64,000 bases of DNA from a bacterium. GTDB lineage: Bacteria; Hinthialibacterota; Hinthialibacteria; OLB16. The DNA lies in contig JAJVIK010000002.1 in NCBI GenBank assembly GCA_022072055.1, positions 107,615-171,614 of the forward strand. The letters run 5' to 3'. Below are positions 1-8,466 of this stretch, piece by piece. Below the pieces are notes generated by a model. The model was given only the letters and a program-made list of their open reading frames with translations, made no database searches and was not told the origin of the DNA. Numbering within the stretch: position 1 is the stretch's first letter; each line of letters starts with the position of its first letter. The position numbers and the translations under genes are program-made.

Positions 1-1
1 C

Positions 2-59
2 ACCGCCCCCTCAAGGTCGCGGCTCGGCTCCAGCGGCGCTCGTCCCCGCTGCCGTATCC
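2..59. repeat. Copy 1 of a dispersed GC-rich repeat
   Basis: This stretch has two blocks. Positions 2-27 match 43222-43247 at 24 of 26 bases. Positions 26-59 match 1671-1704 at 27 of 34 bases, and all the differences are transitions. No gene can be supported here, although on the minus strand the repeat reads as a short open peptide that resembles the DnaE C-terminus. The block carries complementary CCGC and GCGG ends, as REP-like elements often do. It is probably an intergenic repeat family of this genome; the family is not identified. Confidence 0.6.
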
Positions 60-114
60 GCGCTGAACGAGGACACCTCGGGGACGCTTCCTATGGCGCA
101 AGGGCTGCATCTTA

Positions 115-129
115 CCGGGAGATTCCCGG
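115..129. other. Short perfect hairpin upstream of the first gene
   Basis: CCGGGA at 115-120 and TCCCGG at 124-129 form a perfect 6-bp stem with a GAT loop. No T-run follows on either strand, so a classical intrinsic terminator is not supported. It may end transcription of a gene outside the left edge or be incidental. Confidence 0.3.
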
Positions 130-135
130 GATCGC

Positions 136-164
136 TTGTGATTCGGCCGTCTATCCGCTTCAAT
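136..164 (+). promoter_or_regulatory. Candidate sigma70-type promoter for the CNNM/CBS gene
   Basis: TTGTGA at 136-141 and TTCAAT at 159-164 are separated by 17 bases. Each hexamer matches the consensus at four of six positions. The gene starts about 45 bases downstream. The assignment rests on sequence match only. Confidence 0.3.
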
Positions 165-210
165 AGGTCAAGATTCCACGCTCTATCTGAATCAGGAAGA
201 GTGGTTTGAC

Positions 211-1527
211 TTGGCTGAGATCGCCTTCGAGTTGCTCGTCATCTGCCTGCTCGTCCTCCTGAATGGCGTCTTTGCCATGACGGAGATCGCCACCCTTTCG
301 GCCCGGCGCGCCCGCCTGGAAAGAAGGGCATTGGAGGGTGATCGAGGAGCGAAGGCCGCGCTCGATCTCCTGGATGAGCCGGATCGCTTCCTTTCCACAG
401 TCCAGATCGGAATTACCCTGGTTGGAATTCTGGCGGGAGCCTACGGGGGCGCTACTCTAGCAAAGAAACTGGAGGAGGCCCTAGGCGCGGCTTCCTATCT
501 CCTGCCATATGCCCAGGGTCTCTCGATTGGCATCGTCGTCATTCTGGTCACTTACCTGTCGCTGGTCGTGGGTGAATTGGTGCCCAAGCAACTGGCGCTT
601 CGACATGCGGAGTCCATTGCGGCCAACATGGCCAGGCCGATGCAATTGATTTCAAGATTGGCATCGCCCGGAGTTTCACTCTTATCCCGCTCCTCGAATT
701 TGATCTTAAGATTGCTATGCGTGAGGCGCGGTTCCGAACCGACGGTGACGGAGGATGAATTGCACCAGATGATTCGGCAGGCGCGAGCCGCCGGGGTGAT
801 CCAGCCCGCCGAGCAGGAGCTTGTGGAACGAACGATGGTTGTCGCGGACCTTAGGATCACCAGTGTCATGACCCCCCGGACAAGCCTTGTCTACCTCGAT
901 CTTTGCTCCCCGCCGAAGGAGAATTGGCGCAAAGTCATTGACAGCGGGCACTCGTATTTTCCCGTGTGCGAGGACAATATCGACAACGTGGTCGGTGTGG
1001 TTTCCGTGAAGAGCCTGTGGGCGCAGATCGCGGATTACGGCTCGGTAAACCTTAGAGGGGTCATGGAGAAGCCCCTATTTATGCCGGAGGCCATGTCCGT
1101 GTTGAGAGGTCTTGAATCGCTAAAGTCCAGCCTGCAGCCGGTCGCGCTCGTCCTCGATGAATATGGAGGAGTGAGTGGAATGGTCACCCTAAGCGACTTC
1201 ACGAAAATCATCCTCCTTGGCGTTCATCCTCAATCCGAAAGCGAAGATCCCTGGATGGTGCAAAGGGAGGATGGCTCATGGCTTTTGGGGGGAACCATGC
1301 CCATCAAAGATTTCAGGCAGGCCTTTTCTTTGGCGAACATGCCTCAGATCGAAGAGGCCGGTTATCAGACCCTGGGTGGATTTGTGATGCTCCACCTGAA
1401 CAAAGTGCCATCCGAGTCAGACTGTTTCGAATGGGGAGGTCTGCGCTTCGAGGTGGTTGATGTCGACGGCCTCCGGGTTGACAAGGTCCTTGTTTCAAAG
1501 ATTGGAAAAGAGGAAGGCGACTCCTAG
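211..1527 (+). CDS. CNNM/CBS-domain transporter-like protein (HlyC/CorC family)
   Basis: This 438-residue protein has the usual family order. An N-terminal CNNM (DUF21) membrane domain with about three to four hydrophobic segments covers roughly residues 1-190. A CBS pair follows at about 210-340, with the typical SVMTPR entry and LVLDEYGGVSGMVT in the second CBS. A CorC_HlyC domain ends the protein. Family members are inner-membrane proteins linked to magnesium or cobalt handling. The older name hemolysin is not supported by function. The start is TTG at 211, preceded by an AGGAAG ribosome-binding site; I found no better ATG. The gene stands alone and converges on dnaE. The family call is secure and the transported ion is inferred. 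Confidence 0.9.
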   Translation: MAEIAFELLVICLLVLLNGVFAMTEIATLSARRARLERRALEGDRGAKAALDLLDEPDRFLSTVQIGITLVGILAGAYGGATLAKKLEEALGAASYLLPYAQGLSIGIVVILVTYLSLVVGELVPKQLALRHAESIAANMARPMQLISRLASPGVSLLSRSSNLILRLLCVRRGSEPTVTEDELHQMIRQARAAGVIQPAEQELVERTMVVADLRITSVMTPRTSLVYLDLCSPPKENWRKVIDSGHSYFPVCEDNIDNVVGVVSVKSLWAQIADYGSVNLRGVMEKPLFMPEAMSVLRGLESLKSSLQPVALVLDEYGGVSGMVTLSDFTKIILLGVHPQSESEDPWMVQREDGSWLLGGTMPIKDFRQAFSLANMPQIEEAGYQTLGGFVMLHLNKVPSESDCFEWGGLRFEVVDVDGLRVDKVLVSKIGKEEGDS

Positions 1528-1606
1528 CGGCGGACAGGCGAGTGACTGGAAATACGGACGATTCCCCAAGCAGACCCATCGCTTCGGTCCCCTCCAGCAG
1601 GGGGTG

Positions 1607-1704
1607 ACCGCCCCCTCGCAGTCGCGTCGCGGTTCGGTTAACGCGCTCGCTCAGTTCTGCGAAGGGGCGCGGTTCCAACGGCGCTCGTTTCCGTTGCCGT
1701 ACTC
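1607..1704. repeat. Copy 2 of the dispersed GC-rich repeat, overlapping the dnaE 3' end
   Basis: The two blocks seen contiguously at 2-59 occur here as 1607-1637 and 1671-1704, with about 33 unrelated bases between them. The second block lies inside dnaE and encodes its last residues (YGNGNERRWN). The same frame in copy 1 would read YGSGDERRWS. The repeat has apparently been built into the end of the coding region. Confidence 0.6.
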
Positions 1705-4700
1705 ACGCTCCTTGGGGCGATAGGGGGCCACCTCAAAACTGACCACATCCTTATTGATCAGGTCCTCCACCTGATAGACAAAGTCCCGCGATGGCGCGAT
1801 CTGAAACTCCTGCCCCGCCCGGATCACCACCTCGCCATGCCGGGGGGTCTTGAGATGCAGGAACAGATTGGCCTTTCCGCGATGCCTGCGGAAGGTGCGC
1901 TTCAGGGACTCGAGCATTTCGTTTTCCATCCCCTCGGAGAGCAGCTCGACATGCACCGCGCGGACATTCTCCTCCCAGGCGGCCTTGAGCGGCTTGATCG
2001 AGTTGACCGTCACCTCGGGCTTGTCGCGCCCCACCCGCGCCTCTCCCTCCACCACCAGGATGTTGCCCTCGCTCAAGAGCGGCGAGTAATTGGCGAAGTC
2101 CTTGGGGAAAATGACGGTCTGAAACTCCCCGGTCAAATCCTCCAAGGTCACATCCCCCATCACATCCCCGGAGCGGGTCCGACGCTTGCGGACCCCGGTG
2201 ACAATCCCCACCATCCGCACCCGCTCGGATTCCCCCTCTTGGAGCTCGGCGATGTCGGCGGCGGTCTTGGTGGACAGGAGCTTGAACTCCCGCTCGAACT
2301 CCGCGAGCGGATGGCCCGTGACATAGAACCCGAGGAGCTCCTTTTCCCCCTTGAGGATTTCAGCGTCGCCGAGCTCCGGGATGTCCGGGTACACGATCGC
2401 CCCGGTCGATCCGACACCGAATTCGCCGAACAGGCTCACCTGCCCCACCGAACGATCCCGCTGGACCGCGAGCGCCCCCTCCAAGGCGCGCGGATAGGCC
2501 TCCAGGAGCTGCGAGCGCTTCCTGCCGAAGCTGTCCATCGCCCCGCAGCGGATCAGGCACTCCACAATCTTGCTGTTGGCCACGCTGGTGTCGATGCGCT
2601 CGCAAAAGTCACCGAGGTCCTTGAATGGCCCTCCCGCGTCACGCTCCTTGAGGATGGAGCCGACCGCGGCGTCTCCCACCCCCTTGATCCCGGCAAGCCC
2701 GAACCGGATCCCGATCGGGGTCACCGTGAAGTTCTCCATGCTTTGGTTGATGTCGGGCGGCAGAACCGGAATCCCCATCTCGCGGCAATCATTGACATAC
2801 CGCACCACCTTGTCGGTGTTGTTTCGGTCGTTCGTTAGAATCGCCGCCATGAACTCGGCGGGGAAGTTGGCCTTGAGATAGGCGGTTTGATAGGAGATTG
2901 CTCCATAGGCCGCGCTGTGCGACTTGTTGAAGCCGTATCCCGCGAAGTATTCAATCTTGTCGAAGAGCTCCGCGGCCATCTTCTCCTGGTAGCCGTTCTT
3001 GACCGCGCCCTCCACGAACTTCTTCTTCTCGGCGGCCATCAGGTCCGCCTTCTTCTTGCCCATCGCGCGCCGCAGCAGATCCGCCTCACCGAGCGTGTAG
3101 CCGCAGATCCGCTGCGCGATCTGCATCACCTGCTCTTGATAGAGGATGGTGCCGTGGGTCTCCGCGAGGATCGGCTCAAGGTCCGGATGGAGATACGAGG
3201 CTCGCTTCTTTCCATGCTTGACATGATTGAATTCATCCACCATTCCGCTCTGCAAGGGGCCGGGGCGGTAAAGCGCCATGAGCGGGACCACATCCTTGAA
3301 GTTCTCCGGATGCAGCTTCTTGATCAGGTCCTTCATCCCCGCGGATTCGAGCTGGAAGATCCCGTTGGTCCGCCCCTTCTGCAGCAGCTCGTAGGTCTTG
3401 GGATCATCGAGGGGGATGTTTTCGATATGGAAGTCAGTCCCGCGCTCGCGGATGGCCGCCACCGTGTCCTCGATGACCGAAAGGGTCTTAAGACCCAGGA
3501 AGTCCATCTTCACCAAGCCGAGGGTTTCGAGGTGCTTGTGCTCGAACTGGGTGCAAGAGTCCCCGTTGTTGGTTTTCATCAAGGGGCAGTAATGGATCAG
3601 GCTGTCCGGCCCGATGACAATGCCGGCGGCGTGCACCGAGGTCTGACGGATGGTGCCCTCGATCGACAGGGCGATCTCGAACAGGCGCTCATGCTCGGAG
3701 TCCTCGCGGCGAATCGCGGCCAGCTCCGGCGACTTCTCAAGGGCCTCCGAGAGTTTGATGTTGAGCTCATTGGGAATGAAGCTCGCGATGCGATTGCCCT
3801 CGCTCGCGGGCATGCCCATCACCCGCGCCACATCCCGCACCACCTGTTTGGCCCCAAGACGCGAGAAGGTGGCAATCTGTGAAACCGAATCCGCGCCATA
3901 CTTCTCGGCGCAGTAGCGGATCACCTCATCGCGGCGTTTATCGGAGAAATCGGTGTCGATATCGGGCGGGGACTCGCGCTCCGGGTTGAGGAACCGCTCG
4001 AAGATCAGGCTGTGCTCCAGCGGGTCGATGTCGGTGATGCGCAGGGTGTAGGCCACGATGCTGCCCGCCGCGCTCCCGCGCCCTGGCCCGACCGCGATCC
4101 CACGCTCGCGCGCGAAGCGGATGAAATCCCAGACAATCAGGAAGTACTCTACAAACCCCTTGGAATCGAGGATCTCGAGCTCGTAGTCGAGACGGTCCCT
4201 CACCGCCTTGGGGAGACGCTTGGCGACCTGTTGCCAGTCTCCGGGGCAGGGCGGGGGAGTCCCCACTGGGGTGAGCGTCTTGGAGGGAACCCTACCGGGA
4301 ATCCAATCCTCCTCGTCGGCGTGATCGAAATAACGCTCCCAAGCTCCGGCATAAGCCAGCTCGCGGACATATTCGGAATTGGCGCGGCCCTCGGGGGCGC
4401 TGAAGCGAGGCATCACCAACTTGCCGCCTCGGTCGGGGAGTTCCACATTGCAGCGCTGGGCAATCTCGACCGTGTTCTTGAGCGCCTCGGGGTACTCGCC
4501 GAGCTGCTCCCACATCTCCTCCGGGGATTTGAGGTAGAACTCGTCCGAATCGAACTGGAGGGCATCCGGATCGTTCATCAGCGAGCCGGTCTGGATACAG
4601 ACCATGGCGCGGTGAGCCTCCGACTCGGAGCGGTGGAGGTAGTGCGAGTCGTTGGTGGCGACCAAGGGAAGGCCCATCTCGCGGGCGAGCTGAATCACCC

Positions 4701-5301
4701 CCGCATTGGCCTTCTTCTGGTCCGGAAGGCCGTTCGACATGATCTCCAGGTAGAAGTTCCCATCCCCAAAGATGTCAACATAGCATTCGATGGTCTTCTG
4801 CGCGCGCTCGATGTCGTCCTTGAGGAGCGCCTGGGAAACCTCCGCCGCGAGGCAACCGGAAAGCCCGATCAAGCCCGCGGAATGCTCCCTCAGGACCTCA
4901 CGGTCGATCCGCGGGCGGTAGTAAAACCCCTCGGCGTAGGCGATGGTGCAGAGCTTGAGCAGGTTCTGGTACCCAATCTCATCCCTGCAAAGGATGGTGA
5001 GGTGGTTGTAGTGCCCGCCGAAGCCGCCGGACTGCTCCGGGCTGGGGGACTTCTTTCCGCCCTTGTCGAAGCGGCTGCCGGCGGTGATGTACACCTCACA
5101 ACCCAGGATCGGATGGACCCCAGCCTTCTTGGCCTTGGCGTAGAAGTCCATCGCCCCGAACATGTTGCCATGATCGGTGACCGCGACCGCCGACATCTTT
5201 TTCTTCTTGACTTCATCCAGCAGGTGGTCGAGACGGCACATGCCGTCAAGGATGGAGTATTCGCTGTGGAGATGCAGATGAACAAAGGATTGCTGAGACA
5301 T
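1651..5301 (-). CDS. dnaE: DNA polymerase III subunit alpha
   Basis: Replicative polymerase catalytic subunit, 1216 residues, slightly longer than E. coli DnaE. The N-terminus FVHLHLHSEYSILDG opens the PHP domain. The polymerase active-site motif PDIDTDFSD lies near residue 445. The palm and fingers region includes GRGSAAGSIVAY, and RPGPLQSGMVDEF and an OB-fold region follow. The ATG at 5301 gives the expected MSQQSFVHLHLHSEYS start, with a GAGGGG upstream. Two oddities: a roughly 30-residue Pro/Gly-rich insertion around residues 325-355, ahead of LDYELE, and a C-terminal extension (EREYGNGNERRWNRAPSQN) encoded by a dispersed repeat. It is divergently transcribed from the membrane protein at 5439. 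Identity is certain. Confidence 0.98.
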   Translation of the reverse strand: MSQQSFVHLHLHSEYSILDGMCRLDHLLDEVKKKKMSAVAVTDHGNMFGAMDFYAKAKKAGVHPILGCEVYITAGSRFDKGGKKSPSPEQSGGFGGHYNHLTILCRDEIGYQNLLKLCTIAYAEGFYYRPRIDREVLREHSAGLIGLSGCLAAEVSQALLKDDIERAQKTIECYVDIFGDGNFYLEIMSNGLPDQKKANAGVIQLAREMGLPLVATNDSHYLHRSESEAHRAMVCIQTGSLMNDPDALQFDSDEFYLKSPEEMWEQLGEYPEALKNTVEIAQRCNVELPDRGGKLVMPRFSAPEGRANSEYVRELAYAGAWERYFDHADEEDWIPGRVPSKTLTPVGTPPPCPGDWQQVAKRLPKAVRDRLDYELEILDSKGFVEYFLIVWDFIRFARERGIAVGPGRGSAAGSIVAYTLRITDIDPLEHSLIFERFLNPERESPPDIDTDFSDKRRDEVIRYCAEKYGADSVSQIATFSRLGAKQVVRDVARVMGMPASEGNRIASFIPNELNIKLSEALEKSPELAAIRREDSEHERLFEIALSIEGTIRQTSVHAAGIVIGPDSLIHYCPLMKTNNGDSCTQFEHKHLETLGLVKMDFLGLKTLSVIEDTVAAIRERGTDFHIENIPLDDPKTYELLQKGRTNGIFQLESAGMKDLIKKLHPENFKDVVPLMALYRPGPLQSGMVDEFNHVKHGKKRASYLHPDLEPILAETHGTILYQEQVMQIAQRICGYTLGEADLLRRAMGKKKADLMAAEKKKFVEGAVKNGYQEKMAAELFDKIEYFAGYGFNKSHSAAYGAISYQTAYLKANFPAEFMAAILTNDRNNTDKVVRYVNDCREMGIPVLPPDINQSMENFTVTPIGIRFGLAGIKGVGDAAVGSILKERDAGGPFKDLGDFCERIDTSVANSKIVECLIRCGAMDSFGRKRSQLLEAYPRALEGALAVQRDRSVGQVSLFGEFGVGSTGAIVYPDIPELGDAEILKGEKELLGFYVTGHPLAEFEREFKLLSTKTAADIAELQEGESERVRMVGIVTGVRKRRTRSGDVMGDVTLEDLTGEFQTVIFPKDFANYSPLLSEGNILVVEGEARVGRDKPEVTVNSIKPLKAAWEENVRAVHVELLSEGMENEMLESLKRTFRRHRGKANLFLHLKTPRHGEVVIRAGQEFQIAPSRDFVYQVEDLINKDVVSFEVAPYRPKEREYGNGNERRWNRAPSQN

Positions 5302-5438
5302 GACCCCTCACCCCCCCGAGGGATAAGGAACCACCCAACGGCGGAAACGTCAAGGGTCTCTGCCCGGCTTCTCGCCCTTCCCACTGTCCGGTGGATTCCC
5401 TACCATCCCCACTTGTCGTCGAAAAGCCCTCTATTCGC

Positions 5439-6827
5439 ATGCTCGCAACCCGCCCCGACGGTCACGAACACCCCGGCTTGCGCTGGGGGCCCTTCACCCT
5501 GCGGGTCCCATTCTATCATGTCCGGATCGAATGGCCGGAGTTCTGGCAGGGAATCCTGGTCGCCGGGGCCACCGGACTCGGACTCGTTCCCATCCTCATG
5601 CGCGACATGGGCCTCTCCTTCGAGGCCGCGGTGGGCTTCATCGTTCTTCAGTCGATGCTGATTTCCAGCGCCCCGATCCTGTTCGGCGAACCGATGGCCC
5701 CTGGTTGGATCACCCCCGCGCTTCCGCTCGTGCTGCTGCATCTCCTCGATCCCGCGGGACCCTACCAGGAGCCCTCCGAGCGTGTCCGCGCAATGACCGC
5801 GTTTTCCCTCGATTTCGCCGCGCTGGTCCTGTTTCTGGGGGTCACCGGGCTGGGGAGGATTTTTATCGCCTGGCTTCCGGCCGCGCTCAAGGGGGGGATC
5901 ATCCTGGGCGCGGCGATCGCCGCGCTCAAAAGGGTGTTCCTCGATGACTATGCCCGATTCCTCGCCGTTCAGCCGGTGGCGACCACCCTTGCGGTGGCGG
6001 TTTGCCTGGTCCTGACCTTTTCCGCCCCGATCCAGAAATACAAGCTGCAAATCCCCTGGCTGCGGAAACTGGCGGCGCTCGGCCTCCTTCCAGGATTCCT
6101 CCTGGCGGCGCTCATCGGCCCCTTTGTGGGCAACCCACCGGAGATCGTCTACCAGATCGAGTGGAATCCCCCGCTCCTCATCCCCCCTTTCGGAGAGCTT
6201 TTCCGCCAGGTTTCCCCTCTCTCGATTGGCTGGCCCTCGCTCGACATGTTCCTCGCCGGGATTCCCCTCGCGCTCATGGCCTACACCATTCTGTTCGGAG
6301 ACCTGGTGACCGGGATCGAGGTGCTCAAGGCCGCCATGCCCGCTCGCCCCGATGAAAAGGTGGTGATCGACATCAATCGCGCGCACCTCTCCATCGGCAT
6401 CCGTAACGCCCTGATGTCGGTCCTCGCGCCTTTCTTCCCCTCCCAGGGATGCCTGTGGACCGGCGTCCATGTCATCATCTGCCAGCGTTGGGGCGAGGGG
6501 CGCAAAGAGATGGACTCGCTTTATGGCGGCATCTTTTCGTACTACATGTTCGGGATTCCGTTCCTCTACTTCATTCGCCCGCTGGTCACCGGGCTTAAGC
6601 CGCTGATGGGAATCGCGCTCTCGCTGACCCTGGTTCTCACCGGCTATGCTTGCGCGTATGTGGCCATGAGCATTCCAAAGACCCCTAATGAGCGTGGGGT
6701 GGTGCTGCTTTCGGCGGTGGCCCTCGCGGTCTTTTCGCCTTGGGTCGGGATGCTGATCGGCGTCCTCGCAACCCTTGCGCTCGTGGGCTTCCCCAAACGT
6801 CCGGACCGCGAGGGCGATCCGGCATGA
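5439..6827 (+). CDS. Polytopic inner-membrane protein, possibly a permease
   Basis: The protein has 462 residues and at least ten hydrophobic segments, spread over the whole length and separated by short charged loops. Examples are FWQGILVAGATGLGLVPIL, LVLLHLL and LMGIALSLTLVLTGYACAYV. The topology resembles nucleobase or solute permeases (NCS2-like), but I find no diagnostic motif, so the substrate and family remain open. The start is uncertain. ATG 5439 is chosen, and an in-frame GTG at 5391 would add 16 residues; neither has a clear ribosome-binding site. Its stop overlaps the start of the deacetylase-like gene by 4 bases (ATGA), so the two are translationally coupled and the transported molecule may relate to that gene's substrate. 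Confidence 0.6.
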   Translation: MLATRPDGHEHPGLRWGPFTLRVPFYHVRIEWPEFWQGILVAGATGLGLVPILMRDMGLSFEAAVGFIVLQSMLISSAPILFGEPMAPGWITPALPLVLLHLLDPAGPYQEPSERVRAMTAFSLDFAALVLFLGVTGLGRIFIAWLPAALKGGIILGAAIAALKRVFLDDYARFLAVQPVATTLAVAVCLVLTFSAPIQKYKLQIPWLRKLAALGLLPGFLLAALIGPFVGNPPEIVYQIEWNPPLLIPPFGELFRQVSPLSIGWPSLDMFLAGIPLALMAYTILFGDLVTGIEVLKAAMPARPDEKVVIDINRAHLSIGIRNALMSVLAPFFPSQGCLWTGVHVIICQRWGEGRKEMDSLYGGIFSYYMFGIPFLYFIRPLVTGLKPLMGIALSLTLVLTGYACAYVAMSIPKTPNERGVVLLSAVALAVFSPWVGMLIGVLATLALVGFPKRPDREGDPA

Positions 6828-8452
6828 GCCTCCCCGCCCCCCACGGGCGCCTTGCGATCGTGGTATTCTCGGACAATCCCGATCACCGCTATCTCCTCGA
6901 AGTCCTGGACCATGCGGGCTTTGTGTACCAGGAGGTGAAACCCTCCGAAGGCCCGGCGGCCGCGGGCCGCTTCCCGATCTGGATTGCTCTGGTTCATGGA
7001 CGCGCCCCGTTGGACAACGAGTGGGTCTCCGCGCTCAGGTCCCATGTCCAAGAGGGCGGCGGACTTGTCCTGCTCGGCGCGCCACTGGGCCTTGAGGATC
7101 TGCTCCAAGTCCGGTTTTCATCCGGATACCAACAGGCAAGGCCGGATTGGCTCGGTCCTTGTCGCGATCTCGGAGAGGGCTATGCGGACCCCAGCGACCA
7201 CCCCATCGCCCGCTCCGCGCCTCGACCGCTGCACGTGTTTGGAGGTCCGGCCCTGGAGGCGTTTCCCGAGGGTGAAACCCTGGCGAGGTTCCTTGATCCC
7301 TCCGCGCGCCCCACCGCCAATATCGCCGGGGTCTTGAGAGCCAGGTCCGAAAACCGGGGCCCGATGGTCTGCTGGGCGGCCGACCTGGTTCGCTCGGTGG
7401 TCCATATCCAGCAGGGGGTTCCGGTGGTTCGCGATGGAGTTCCCGCCCCGGATGGCGCCGCCCCGTTGGATGACAACATTCTCAAAGCCGAGGATGGACT
7501 GGTCCTCGATTGGCGTCACGATCGCGCTTTCCACGGCGAAGCAGGGTTTGCCTTTTTCGACATCCCGGTGGCCGACCACCTTCGGCAATGGCTCATCTCC
7601 TCGGTTCTCTGGGTGTCGAGGGAGGTCGGAATTCCCCTTCCAAATCTCGGTTACTTCCCCAAGGGGGCGTCCGCCATCGCGCATCTCTCCCTGGACACGG
7701 ATGGGAACGATCCGGAGCTTGCGGGCTTCATGCTCGACCGACTCAAAGAGAATGGGGTCCGGGCGACTTGGTGCAACATCCTTCCCTGCTATCCCCGGGA
7801 CTCCCGGGTCTTTGAGCGGATTCGGGAGGAAGGACATGAGATCGCGTTCCACTACGATTCCGGCTCCGATCCCCGGATCGGGTTTCGGTGGAACCGCGAA
7901 GAGTTCCTGACACAGTATCACCAGGTTTGCCGGGCCGCCGGAGTGGATCGAATCTTGACCAACAAGAACCACTACACGCGCTGGGAGGGGGGGACCGAAT
8001 TCTTCGAGTGGTGCGTGGAGGTCGGCGTGGAGATCGAATCCACTCGCGGGCCGAGCAAGCCGGGGACCATCGGGTTTCCGTTCGGCTCCTGCCATCCCTG
8101 GTTTCCGCTCGATAGGCTCGGGAAACGGATCGGCTGCCTGGAATTCCCCTTCCTTACTCAAGACCCAGTGGTTACCGTTCCGGCTTGTGTGACCGGCGAT
8201 CTCCATCGGGCGGTCCGCTCGGTGGAGGGGATCGCGCATTTCCTCTTCCACCCCGCGCACATCCAGAAACCGGGCGTGGCGGAGGCATTGGCCAAGGTGG
8301 TCGGAGAGGGGAAATCGTTTGGAGCCGAATGGTGGACCGCGGCGGAGATCAGCGCCTGGGAGCGTCACCGCCGCGCCGCGCTCGCGCACGCGAAGAACGG
8401 CGATTGGTCCGCGGCAACTCAGGCGGACACGGATTGGACGGGACTTGAGTAG
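6824..8452 (+). CDS. Polysaccharide deacetylase-like (NodB-fold) protein with an N-terminal Rossmann-like domain
   Basis: The protein has 542 residues. The N-terminal part (about 1-270) looks like a ThuA or glutamine-amidotransferase-like alpha/beta domain (VVFSDNPDHRYLLEVLDHAGF, then GGGLVLLGAP). The C-terminal part resembles the NodB barrel. HLSLDTDGND near residue 288 replaces the usual TFDDG motif, and HEIAFHYDSGSD near residue 338 replaces HxxxH. With two Asp and His residues kept, metal binding is plausible. There is no obvious signal peptide. ATG 6824 overlaps the upstream stop by 4 bases; the longer open frame starting at 6740 is antiparallel to nothing useful and lacks a ribosome-binding site. 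The substrate is unknown. Confidence 0.7.
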   Translation: MSLPAPHGRLAIVVFSDNPDHRYLLEVLDHAGFVYQEVKPSEGPAAAGRFPIWIALVHGRAPLDNEWVSALRSHVQEGGGLVLLGAPLGLEDLLQVRFSSGYQQARPDWLGPCRDLGEGYADPSDHPIARSAPRPLHVFGGPALEAFPEGETLARFLDPSARPTANIAGVLRARSENRGPMVCWAADLVRSVVHIQQGVPVVRDGVPAPDGAAPLDDNILKAEDGLVLDWRHDRAFHGEAGFAFFDIPVADHLRQWLISSVLWVSREVGIPLPNLGYFPKGASAIAHLSLDTDGNDPELAGFMLDRLKENGVRATWCNILPCYPRDSRVFERIREEGHEIAFHYDSGSDPRIGFRWNREEFLTQYHQVCRAAGVDRILTNKNHYTRWEGGTEFFEWCVEVGVEIESTRGPSKPGTIGFPFGSCHPWFPLDRLGKRIGCLEFPFLTQDPVVTVPACVTGDLHRAVRSVEGIAHFLFHPAHIQKPGVAEALAKVVGEGKSFGAEWWTAAEISAWERHRRAALAHAKNGDWSAATQADTDWTGLE

Positions 8453-8466
8453 GGAAGGGGGATTTC

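Noticed and set aside
1837-2838. A long open frame on the + strand inside dnaE (333 residues)
   Set aside because: It is antisense to dnaE, has low-complexity Leu/Arg/Pro composition and no family motif; high-GC coding DNA commonly leaves such open frames.
4012-5661. A 549-residue + strand open frame across the dnaE start
   Set aside because: It overlaps dnaE antisense for most of its length and contains no conserved domain.
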